From NCBI GenBank assembly GCA_029934175.1, contig JAOZMT010000023.1:1-13201 (forward strand): DNA of 13,201 nucleotides. The letters are read 5' to 3'. This document shows positions 1 through 7,248 of this stretch, in pieces. Positions within the stretch are counted from its first letter, which is position 1. Each line of letters opens with the position of its first letter. A program made the translations under genes and the position numbers. The stretch is from Victivallales bacterium. GTDB lineage: Bacteria > Verrucomicrobiota > Lentisphaeria > Victivallales > JAUVCU01. The notes below the pieces were generated by a model that made no database searches, was not told the DNA's origin, and worked only from the letters and a program-made list of their open reading frames with translations.

Positions 1-10
1 CTATAGCCAT
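1..10 (-). CDS. Start of a further minus-strand gene (partial)
   Basis: The reverse strand shows an AAAGGA Shine-Dalgarno-like run, seven bases, then ATG GCT ATA at bases 10-1, so a protein beginning Met-Ala-Ile probably starts here and leaves the window. Only three full codons are visible, so no function can be given. The same orientation as the chemotaxis cluster and the good ribosome binding site support a real start; a chance ATG remains possible in such AT-rich DNA. Confidence 0.45.
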
Positions 11-28
11 TTTAATATCCTTTTTTAG

Positions 29-119
29 TAGTTAGCAGTTACCAGTTATCAGTTATCAGTTATCAGTTACCAGTTACCAGTTATCAGTTACCAGTTATCA
101 GTTACCAGTTATCAGTTAA
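29..119. repeat. 7-bp tandem repeat array, CAGTTAY
   Basis: Twelve consecutive heptamers run from 36 to 119, alternating irregularly between CAGTTAT and CAGTTAC (the last is CAGTTAA), preceded by one degenerate unit TAGTTAG at 29-35. Only the seventh base varies (T or C) apart from the ends. The array lies between the stop of the two-CW gene and the start of the next gene, so it is the upstream leader or promoter region of that next gene. Arrays of this kind occur as intergenic repeats in several bacterial groups (from memory) and no function is established. No coding role is apparent. Confidence 0.95.
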
Positions 120-148
120 ATAAAGACAATTGCACATATCGCAGTTTA

Positions 149-466
149 TTATTTAAGAGTTAGTCTTTTTAATGCAACTTCACGATATGTGTCATTTTCT
201 TTTGGGAATTCTTTACGAATATCTTTTCCATTTTCCCCTAAAACACGATGATATTTTTTATAAACAACACAATCCATACAAGTGGCTTTTTTGTTAGCTA
301 AAGAACCTTGCACCTTACCACCACACAAAGTTCCTGTGACCGCCCAACAAGAATGACCTAACTTATGTATTGCAGCAGGACAAATTCCTAATTCTGAAGT
401 TTTACCTCCACCTTGCTCTCGCCCACATTTTTTCATTTCCCAACAGTCTTTTAAATTATTGTCCAT
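149..466 (-). CDS. Two-CW domain cysteine-rich small protein
   Basis: This 105-residue protein has seven cysteines in two similar blocks. The first is C8-W9, C14, C29; the second is C40-W41, C48 and a C63-x2-C66 pair. The spaced Cys-Trp pairs and the GTLCGGKVQG segment match the two-CW domain proteins of anaerobic bacteria as I remember them. The pattern suggests metal or Fe-S binding, but no enzymatic role is known to me. There is no signal peptide or membrane segment. The start is supported by an AAAGGAGA ribosome binding site that lies inside the end of the Maf-fusion gene; the two genes overlap by 11 bases, which suggests translational coupling. The C-terminal 35 residues are lysine-rich and charged. 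A redox or regulatory link to chemotaxis is only inference from position. Confidence 0.8.
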   Translation of the reverse strand: MDNNLKDCWEMKKCGREQGGGKTSELGICPAAIHKLGHSCWAVTGTLCGGKVQGSLANKKATCMDCVVYKKYHRVLGENGKDIRKEFPKENDTYREVALKRLTLK

Positions 467-2891
467 TATTGTTCTCCTTTATGATAATTTTAAAGTTATC
501 TGCTTTTTTTATTAATTTATCAAATATTTTTTGTGGCGAAAAATCTTCACTCTGCATTTCTTTTTCAATGTTAATACAAGAAAGTAACATTTTACAAAAA
601 ACATTAGAGTTCATAAAGGAGACTAGAAATGTATTTTCTTGTTCTTTATTGGTAAATAAGATATTTTCTCTAGATTTTTTAAGAGACTCTTCAATATTTA
701 AATTTTTAACTACATAAGAAATCAATTTTTCTTTTTGCACTTCTTTTTTTAAATAACATTGTCCAGTGAGCAAACACTCTTTGATAATATTGAAATAATC
801 AATATCATTATTAACTTTGATTTTGAACAGATCTTTTTCTGGAATAGAAGATATTCCATTTAACTTAACTCCAGTATCAGAACAATTAATTACTTCAATA
901 CTATTTTTATGATGTAAAAAATACTTTTCTAAGCTTTTAATACAAGACTCAAAATCCAAAGATGTTTTTATTTTTTCACCATTATTTGCATATACTGCAA
1001 TTATATTTTCTCGATTTTCTAAAGTTTTAGTGTTTTCTTCATATTTTGCATTCTTCGCATAAATTTGATTCCCTGAGTATCCCATATCTATGCCTAAAGT
1101 ATAAACTCTTTCACATCCCAAATATTCAGCAAATGCAATACCTGTATTTGCGACTGTAGAATTATGATATAGAGTATCATTTTCTAAATTAAAACAAGTC
1201 CTTATATCTTCTAAAAATTGTGGATAATGTGTCGAATAGAAAAACGCTCTGTTTTCATAAAAATCAAAAAAGTCCGAATGCATAACGGGAAGCGAAATAA
1301 AATATGATTTTATTTTTGGCAAGTCTTGAATATGCGATAACAATTTTTCAGTGCTATCAATTTGAATAACAAAATGTGGCATTATTTCATATTTTAGTAA
1401 AATTGGTAAAGTTGAATTTGCACATAAAATTAGCAATTGCTCTTTATTTTTTTTTACCCACTCTATTGTTCTATTCAAAGATGGGCCACTTGCGATAAAA
1501 ACACATTCTTTATTTATAAATTTATTCTTTAAATAATTTATAGGAGGCACTATACTAAGTTTATTAAGATTTTTAAAGGTATTTATCAAGCGTCTTTCAT
1601 GGTCCGAGAAGCCATAGTTTTCAAATTGCTCATTAATATCTTTATGTAATTCAATATATTTAATAAGTTCAGGACAGTATTTAAAACTTATAGGATGTCG
1701 AAATAAAAGATGTTGCCTATTAACATCAGAGTTTTCAGCATAAGAAGAGTCATCTATTATTTTATCTTTTAAATAATCCCAATTTTCACCTATTATAAAT
1801 TTTATAGATTTACTTGTTTCATATTTCAATAGGAATGAAAAATCCACAATCGTTAACAATTTTTTAAAAAAGCTCAAATCTTCATCAATAATTCTGATTA
1901 TCGAGCTATTAGGTAAGGATTTGATAATTGTTTCAATATGAAAAAATGGAGCTAATCCAAAAATGGAAACTCGTGCTGGTTTTGAAAGATTATGTTCTGT
2001 TATCCATTTATTCACCTGTCTTTCGGCTTGTTCATAAGGTCGTTTTTTGCTATGGATATTATTTTCATTGATAGTTATAATAAAATGGTCATTATCCTTT
2101 TTAATCTGAAATTTTGATTTATCAATCTTAATTTTTTTAAGATTATCTAATAATCCTGGACTACAGAATTTATTTAAAGTTAATAAATTCTTATTAAATA
2201 AATCGTTTTCCAAAATTTTAATCTCATCAAAATTCTGAAAAGCGTCTATTACAAAATTATTGCATTCTTGCCACATATTTGCATTCCATATAGGATACAT
2301 ATTATTTTTCCCATTTTGAGTGCAAATTAAAGATATTAAGATATTAGGAAACTCTAATGAAATCCCATCTATCATTCCTTTCCACCAATTATAATCCCTA
2401 ACTGTTATATGGGCATTTTCTCCATTTGGTAGAGTTGCAATGGCAGGGTAACAGGCTATTCTTAAAACAACTATTTTCTCTGAATAAGAAAAGATATTTC
2501 TTAGGACAGCAGGAATATCTGAAATAAAAATATGCTCTAAAACATCAAATGAAATAACACAGTCAACTTTACTTCTTTCATCTATTGAGCGAGCTGGTTC
2601 ATATCTATAAATTTTTTGTAAATTAAAATATTTTTTAGCAGACAATCCTGTTTCATCATCAAATTTTTCACATTCCCAATTAGAACCACCACAACCATAG
2701 TCTAACACTGTTGAAATATAATATTTTTCTAATATCTTCTTTAAAGGTTTTCTAAATTTTCTCAATTCAAAATCATTAAAAGCTGATGTAACATGTGATT
2801 TGTCAACACGGTCATATCCATTTTCTGCCATTTCCGTATATAAATTTATTAACTCTTTTCCTTTATCACTAAAGTTTATATTATTACTCAT
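456..2891 (-). CDS. Methyltransferase fused to Maf-type (DUF115/MptE-like) motility accessory glycosyltransferase
   Basis: The protein has 811 residues in two parts. Residues about 30-215 look like a class I SAM-dependent methyltransferase: DYGCGGSN at 64-71 is the SAM-binding loop and FDVLEH at 115-120 the post-II motif, followed by an ACYPA...LPNGENAH stretch seen in related methyltransferases. Residues about 265-811 look like a full Maf protein. Its N-terminal subdomain has VSIFGLAPFFHIE at 308-320, and the DUF115/MptE-like core has FIASGPSLN at 465-473, an aspartate in FVIQIDS (507-513), NTGIAFAEYLG near 582-592 and GIDMGYSGN at 600-608. Maf proteins transfer nonulosonic acids such as pseudaminic or legionaminic acid to flagellin in the cytoplasm. 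The start follows a good AGGGAG site 11 bases after cheR, so it is probably cotranscribed with the chemotaxis genes. The donor sugar and the methyl acceptor cannot be read from the sequence. Confidence 0.8.
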   Translation of the reverse strand: MSNNINFSDKGKELINLYTEMAENGYDRVDKSHVTSAFNDFELRKFRKPLKKILEKYYISTVLDYGCGGSNWECEKFDDETGLSAKKYFNLQKIYRYEPARSIDERSKVDCVISFDVLEHIFISDIPAVLRNIFSYSEKIVVLRIACYPAIATLPNGENAHITVRDYNWWKGMIDGISLEFPNILISLICTQNGKNNMYPIWNANMWQECNNFVIDAFQNFDEIKILENDLFNKNLLTLNKFCSPGLLDNLKKIKIDKSKFQIKKDNDHFIITINENNIHSKKRPYEQAERQVNKWITEHNLSKPARVSIFGLAPFFHIETIIKSLPNSSIIRIIDEDLSFFKKLLTIVDFSFLLKYETSKSIKFIIGENWDYLKDKIIDDSSYAENSDVNRQHLLFRHPISFKYCPELIKYIELHKDINEQFENYGFSDHERRLINTFKNLNKLSIVPPINYLKNKFINKECVFIASGPSLNRTIEWVKKNKEQLLILCANSTLPILLKYEIMPHFVIQIDSTEKLLSHIQDLPKIKSYFISLPVMHSDFFDFYENRAFFYSTHYPQFLEDIRTCFNLENDTLYHNSTVANTGIAFAEYLGCERVYTLGIDMGYSGNQIYAKNAKYEENTKTLENRENIIAVYANNGEKIKTSLDFESCIKSLEKYFLHHKNSIEVINCSDTGVKLNGISSIPEKDLFKIKVNNDIDYFNIIKECLLTGQCYLKKEVQKEKLISYVVKNLNIEESLKKSRENILFTNKEQENTFLVSFMNSNVFCKMLLSCINIEKEMQSEDFSPQKIFDKLIKKADNFKIIIKENNNGQ

Positions 2892-2902
2892 TTTATATCT
2901 CC

Positions 2903-3772
2903 CTATTTTTGATAAATTGTATATGTTTTTGTGTTAAATTTTTTATATTTGTCTAAAGCATTGTAGGAACCTTCCATTGCTCCTAGAAATAATAAGCCAT
3001 CATCCGATAAAGCATTGTATAGTCTTTGCAATATCAAGTTTTGTGTATCTTGCTCAAAATAAATTAAAACATTTCTGCAAAAAATAATATTTGATGTTGG
3101 GATATTTGAAAAGTTATGCAATAAATTAACACTTTTAAATGTAATTATCTTTTTTAAAAAATCTTGAACTTTCCAATTCTTATTATTCTCTTGTTTAAAA
3201 TAAAGATTTTTGTTGATTTGTTCTAATCCTCTATCCATTTCAACATTAGAATAAATCCCTTTTTGAGCTTTCTTTAAAACTTCTTCTGAAATATCAGTTG
3301 CTATAATTCTAAAGTCTTCAAATTTATAATCAGTTTTATTATATTTACAATATTCATAAATTAAAATAGCAAGGCTATAAGCTTCTTGCCCAGTTGAAGC
3401 TCCTGCGGACCATATCGTAACATGATTTTGTCTCTTATTTTTTGCATCTAAAATGACTTGAGATAAAATTTTATTTTTTAAAAGGTCAAAAGGTTTCTGA
3501 TCACGAAAAAAAGAAGTCTCATTTGTTGTCATAGCATCAATCACTTTATTACTTTCTCCACGAAGAGAGCAAGAGTTTAATTTTTTAATATATTCTTTAA
3601 ATGATTTACAGTTAGCTTTTCTAACAAAAGGAGATAGTCTCTGAACAATCAAATATTTTTTATTATCTGCAATTGAAATCCCTGAGTGTAATTTTATATA
3701 TTCTTTAATTTCTTTGAACTCAATATCATCTAATGTGACAGGGCGATATATAGAGGAAGTTGATTTGATCAT
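2903..3772 (-). CDS. cheR: Chemotaxis protein methyltransferase CheR
   Basis: CheR transfers methyl groups from SAM to glutamates of MCPs, setting adaptation. The 289 residues show the usual order: an N-terminal helical domain (about 14-75), TTNETSFFRD with the conserved N-E-T-x-F-F-R signature, the SAM motif AGASTGQEAYSLA (the usual form is A-C-S-T-G-E-E-P-Y-S), ATDIS acidic loop, and IIFCRNVLIYF followed by the GAMEGSY end segment. Length is normal. Its ATG overlaps the cheB stop as ATGA, with only a weak AAAAG ribosome site, so translation is probably coupled to cheB. It ends in TAG 11 bases before the Maf fusion. No TPR or other extra domain is attached. Confidence 0.96.
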   Translation of the reverse strand: MIKSTSSIYRPVTLDDIEFKEIKEYIKLHSGISIADNKKYLIVQRLSPFVRKANCKSFKEYIKKLNSCSLRGESNKVIDAMTTNETSFFRDQKPFDLLKNKILSQVILDAKNKRQNHVTIWSAGASTGQEAYSLAILIYEYCKYNKTDYKFEDFRIIATDISEEVLKKAQKGIYSNVEMDRGLEQINKNLYFKQENNKNWKVQDFLKKIITFKSVNLLHNFSNIPTSNIIFCRNVLIYFEQDTQNLILQRLYNALSDDGLLFLGAMEGSYNALDKYKKFNTKTYTIYQK

Positions 3773-4845
3773 CTTTTTAATAAATTCTCAATATAATGAG
3801 GAATTTTTTCAAGTGGTAAAATTTTATCAACACATCCAGCTTCAACAGTTTTTCCAGGCATTCCCCAGACAACACTTGATTCTTCATCTTGCACAATGAT
3901 ATGTCCTCCAGCTCTTTTCAATGATGTTGCGCCTTTTGCCCCATCACTTCCCATTCCAGTTAGAACCATAGCAATTACTTTGCCTTGTAGAGTGCTTACT
4001 GCTGAACGAAATAAAACATCAACAGATGGACGAGAACCATTTTCTTTAGGTTGAATTGTTAAATTGACATGTAATTGTGTTCCATTTTTTTTAACCAACA
4101 TGTGATGATCTCCTGGAGCAAAATATACTTCATTTGCATGCACTGTTTGACCTTGTGTTGCTTTAAGGACTGATGCAGAACATCCTTTATCCAAATTCTT
4201 AGCAAGAGAATCTACGAATCCTAAAGGCATGTGTTGAACGATAAAAATTGGTAAATCTGTAATCTTTGTCAATTCAGGAAGCATCTTACTTAAAGCTTCA
4301 GGTCCGCCAGTAGAAACCCCTATCAAAATAGCATTAAATTTCTTGACAGATGCGGTTTGTCTTCTTAGAAGTGAAGGTTTTATTTCAGGAGTATCAGAAT
4401 AATTAGTTCCTAAAGTGATAATTTTAGAAGCTGAATACGCCTTGAGTTTTAGAGATAATTCATTACGGATAATAGATAAATTTTCATCTGCTTTATCTGT
4501 TTTAGGTTTAGGAATAATATCAAAAGCACCATTTTTTAAAGCACGAATACTCTCTTCTGCTCCTTTTTGAATCAAAGAACTACACATTATTACACAAATG
4601 TGACAATCATTCTCTTTATTAAATTCTTGGATAGCTTGTAAAGTTTCAAAACCATTCATCTCTGGCATTTCAATGTCAAGCGTAACAACATCAGGCAACT
4701 CTTGATTAGGATTATTTAAAAATTCCATAGCTTTTATCCCATTATATGCAGTGCCTATTGAAACTGCATTCTCTATATTATCTATAGCCTTTAGAATAAA
4801 ACTTCTATAAATTCTAGAATCATCAACTGTTAAAATTTTAATCAT
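3769..4845 (-). CDS. cheB: Protein-glutamate methylesterase/deamidase CheB
   Basis: CheB removes methyl groups from (and deamidates) MCP signalling helices when phosphorylated by CheA. The 358 residues carry an N-terminal receiver domain with D8/D9, phosphoacceptor D57 in TLDIEMPEMNG, and K113 in IPKP. A linker follows, then the catalytic domain, with the expected triad: S178 in GVSTGG, H205 in VQHMP, D301 in TGMGSDG. The C-terminal GMPG segment is also present. Length is standard and nothing essential is missing. It lies 15 bases after mcp; the ribosome site (TAGGTAA) is mediocre. It overlaps cheR by four bases, giving the classic cheB-cheR pair in reversed order. Confidence 0.97.
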   Translation of the reverse strand: MIKILTVDDSRIYRSFILKAIDNIENAVSIGTAYNGIKAMEFLNNPNQELPDVVTLDIEMPEMNGFETLQAIQEFNKENDCHICVIMCSSLIQKGAEESIRALKNGAFDIIPKPKTDKADENLSIIRNELSLKLKAYSASKIITLGTNYSDTPEIKPSLLRRQTASVKKFNAILIGVSTGGPEALSKMLPELTKITDLPIFIVQHMPLGFVDSLAKNLDKGCSASVLKATQGQTVHANEVYFAPGDHHMLVKKNGTQLHVNLTIQPKENGSRPSVDVLFRSAVSTLQGKVIAMVLTGMGSDGAKGATSLKRAGGHIIVQDEESSVVWGMPGKTVEAGCVDKILPLEKIPHYIENLLKR

Positions 4846-4860
4846 TGTTTATTACCTAGA

Positions 4861-7152
4861 CTATACTTGAAATTTATTAACCATTAATTGCAATTCATCT
4901 GTTATTTTATTCAATGATATTGCAGTTTCTTCAATAGTTTTTATTTCGGGTAACGCACCATTTGTTTTAGTGCTAACTTCAAGAATAGTGCTTGCTACAT
5001 CTGTTACTCCAGTAGAAGCTTCTGCTGAATTCGCAGATACATCTTCTGCACCCTTCGCAACTTCTGCAATAGAATTTGCAATATTATTTGTCTCTTCTGT
5101 TGCTTCTGCTACATTCGCAGCAATATCGTTTGCTGCTCTTGTTTGTTCTTTTGTTACACTTGCAGTTTTTTGGGAAGCATCTTGAATTGTAATAATAACA
5201 TCAGATATTTCAGCAATAACTTCAATAGCATCTGCGCTGTTTTGTTGAATGCCACCAATTTTATTTGCAATATCTTCTGCGGCCTGTGCACTTCTATTAG
5301 ACAAATCTTTAATTTCATTTGCCACAACAGCAAAACCTTTACCAGCTTCTCCAGCCGATGCTGCCTCAATTGTTGCGTTTAATGCAAGAAGATTTGTTTG
5401 GTCTGCAATTCGTTTGATCATATCTGTTACTTGCCCAATTGCCGTTGCCGCAGAACCTAATTTGCCCATTGCATCTTTCGCATTATTTGATAAAGATGAT
5501 GCATTATTTGAAAACTCTTCATTTCTGCTTGCATCTCTAGAAATATCATTAATAGATATAGATATTTCTTCGACAGCAGCTGATATGGTATTCATATTTA
5601 CAGATAATTGGTCAGAAGCTCCTGCAACAGAACTAGCATTCAAGCTCATTTCCTCAGCAGCACTTGCCATAGCATTAATATTAACCGACATTTGCTCTGT
5701 AGAACTTGCAACACTATTTGATTGCGATGCTATAGATGAGACATTTGTTGTTAATTCAGTTGATATATTCTCAACTTGACTTGTTGACTCTCCTATTATA
5801 TTAGAATTCACTTTAATTTGAACAATTAAATCTGACAAATCTTCAACCATTGTTTTTACACTTGCATGTAATCCAATATATTTTGCAGAATTGTCAAATT
5901 TCATTGATAAATCTCCATTTGCAACTCTATTAAGTAATTTTGCAAGATATAAAGGTTCAGCTCCAAGGATTTTTGTGACTGAATTTGATAATAGAATTGC
6001 ACCTAATATACCTAAAACAATGATAAGCCCAGCGATTAAAGCAACAAACTTTATTAACTTATCTCCCTCCGACTCTTTTACTTCAATCTTTTTCTCAATA
6101 TCATCAGTATAAACACCTGTTCCAATTACCCAGCCCCATGGTTTAAACATTTTTACATAAGATTGTTTAGAAAATTTGATATTAGGGTCTATATTAGGTT
6201 TAGGATATTCATAATCGACAAAAGCTTCTCCTTTTCTTCTACAGCCTTCAACCATCATTTGGAATAAATTCCTAGTATTGCTCCCATTATCCTTAGCACA
6301 GTTGTATTTAACATTATCTAAAACTTTGCCGTCAAGCTCTGGAGCAATTGGATGCATTACCATATTCGGAAATGGCGTTGCAGTATCATTTATCCAAAAA
6401 TAGCCTTTCCCACTGTTATATCTCATATTTTTAATGATTTTTTTACATTTATCTTGAGCTTCTTTGATAACATCATCAACATAAAACCCAGTCCCTAAAA
6501 CCCATCCCCATTCGTTAACTTTTTTCACATAACTTAACTTTAATTGTTTTTCTTGGAAACCTGGCTTTGGCCATTTATAATAAATAACCCCTTCTCCATC
6601 TTTCTCACAAATATCAAGTATTGCGTGGAATATATTTTGATTCTTTCCCATTGCGGTATTGAACTTAGAGTCACTCATAAAAGAACCATTAAGAGATGGT
6701 TTTACAGGATGCATAATCATTTTAGGAAATGGGCGTTCCATATTATTAATCCAAATATAACCAGTCCCATTCATATATCTTAATTTAGAGATTGCATCTA
6801 ATGATAATTTTTTTGCTTCTTCAGCAGTCATTTCTTTATTACGGACACTTTCAATATTTTTTTCAATTATTGAGTATCCTAAATCAATAACATTTTGCAG
6901 TCTTTTTGCATAATTCTTCTTTATCAATTCGGGATCTGTTGCCTCTTCATGATTTTTCTTTAATGTTGTAAATATCATATTTACATAATTTTTTAAATTA
7001 TCTTGATTTTTCTGATACTCCTCTTTTCGAATTCTCTCAATCTCAGAATTTTCTTGTTTTTTGATAAACCAAATCGGAACAAATGCCACCGCGATAATAG
7101 CTATCAACATTGCAATCGATACATTTAAAGTTAGTTTTGTTTGTAATTTCAT
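4861..7152 (-). CDS. Methyl-accepting chemotaxis protein with tandem Cache modules
   Basis: This is an inner-membrane chemoreceptor of 763 residues. The first membrane helix is at about 8-30. The periplasmic part holds two related sCache_2-type modules: GTGYIWINN near 129-137 and GKGYFWIND near 248-256, each followed by a PFPxMxMHPxxPxLxG segment, and each module ends with WGWVxGTGxYxDD (about 215-227 and 339-351). The second membrane helix is about 368-390, then a HAMP-like segment with ANGDLSMKFD at 411-420 and a long coiled coil. The signalling tip is QTNLLALNATIEAASAGEAGKGFAVVANE between about 585 and 613, with EAASAGE where many MCPs have EAARAGE. There is no C-terminal NWETF-like CheR/CheB tether; the protein ends MVNKFQV. 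The ATG at 7152 has a strong AAGGGG site. Ligands of such Cache modules are often organic acids, but the ligand here is unknown. Confidence 0.95.
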   Translation of the reverse strand: MKLQTKLTLNVSIAMLIAIIAVAFVPIWFIKKQENSEIERIRKEEYQKNQDNLKNYVNMIFTTLKKNHEEATDPELIKKNYAKRLQNVIDLGYSIIEKNIESVRNKEMTAEEAKKLSLDAISKLRYMNGTGYIWINNMERPFPKMIMHPVKPSLNGSFMSDSKFNTAMGKNQNIFHAILDICEKDGEGVIYYKWPKPGFQEKQLKLSYVKKVNEWGWVLGTGFYVDDVIKEAQDKCKKIIKNMRYNSGKGYFWINDTATPFPNMVMHPIAPELDGKVLDNVKYNCAKDNGSNTRNLFQMMVEGCRRKGEAFVDYEYPKPNIDPNIKFSKQSYVKMFKPWGWVIGTGVYTDDIEKKIEVKESEGDKLIKFVALIAGLIIVLGILGAILLSNSVTKILGAEPLYLAKLLNRVANGDLSMKFDNSAKYIGLHASVKTMVEDLSDLIVQIKVNSNIIGESTSQVENISTELTTNVSSIASQSNSVASSTEQMSVNINAMASAAEEMSLNASSVAGASDQLSVNMNTISAAVEEISISINDISRDASRNEEFSNNASSLSNNAKDAMGKLGSAATAIGQVTDMIKRIADQTNLLALNATIEAASAGEAGKGFAVVANEIKDLSNRSAQAAEDIANKIGGIQQNSADAIEVIAEISDVIITIQDASQKTASVTKEQTRAANDIAANVAEATEETNNIANSIAEVAKGAEDVSANSAEASTGVTDVASTILEVSTKTNGALPEIKTIEETAISLNKITDELQLMVNKFQV

Positions 7153-7160
7153 TTTTAATT

Positions 7161-7166
7161 CCCCTT
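7161..7166 (-). promoter_or_regulatory. Ribosome binding site of mcp
   Basis: The reverse strand reads AAGGGG, eight bases before the mcp ATG. It fixes this start and is among the stronger Shine-Dalgarno sequences in the window; cheA, by contrast, has no clear one. Confidence 0.8.
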
Positions 7167-7170
7167 TTTT

Positions 7171-7202
7171 ATTTATTTATTTATTTTTATTTATTTATTT
7201 TT
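7171..7202. repeat. ATTT tetranucleotide microsatellite in the mcp leader
   Basis: The run is (ATTT)4-TT-(ATTT)3-TT, so about seven tetramers interrupted once. On the transcribed strand it is (AAAT)n and sits directly before the mcp ribosome binding site, downstream of the candidate mcp promoter. Copy number changes would alter leader length or structure rather than promoter spacing. Confidence 0.9.
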
Positions 7203-7220
7203 ATCTTCAGGTTAATATAT

Positions 7221-7248
7221 ATTATATTTCCTTTAAATATTGTTTCAA
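7221..7248 (-). promoter_or_regulatory. Candidate sigma70-type promoter for mcp
   Basis: On the reverse strand TTGAAA (bases 7248-7243) is followed after 16 bases by a perfect TATAAT (7226-7221). It lies in the last codons of the broken AbiEii-like gene and would start a leader of about 60 bases before mcp. Near-consensus boxes arise easily by chance in AT-rich DNA, so this is a prediction only, but it would let mcp-cheB-cheR be expressed apart from cheA-cheW. Confidence 0.45.

Noticed and set aside
29..119. CRISPR array
   Set aside because: The repeat unit is only seven bases with no unique spacers, and no cas genes are present; it is a simple tandem array.
370..717. 115-codon plus-strand frame across the maf/two-CW junction
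   Set aside because: It covers two well-supported minus-strand genes and has low-complexity hydrophobic content typical of antisense AT-rich frames.
5249..5779. 176-codon open frame on the plus strand inside mcp
   Set aside because: It is antisense to the conserved MCP signalling domain, whose codon pattern leaves an open complementary frame. No ribosome site or recognisable domain.
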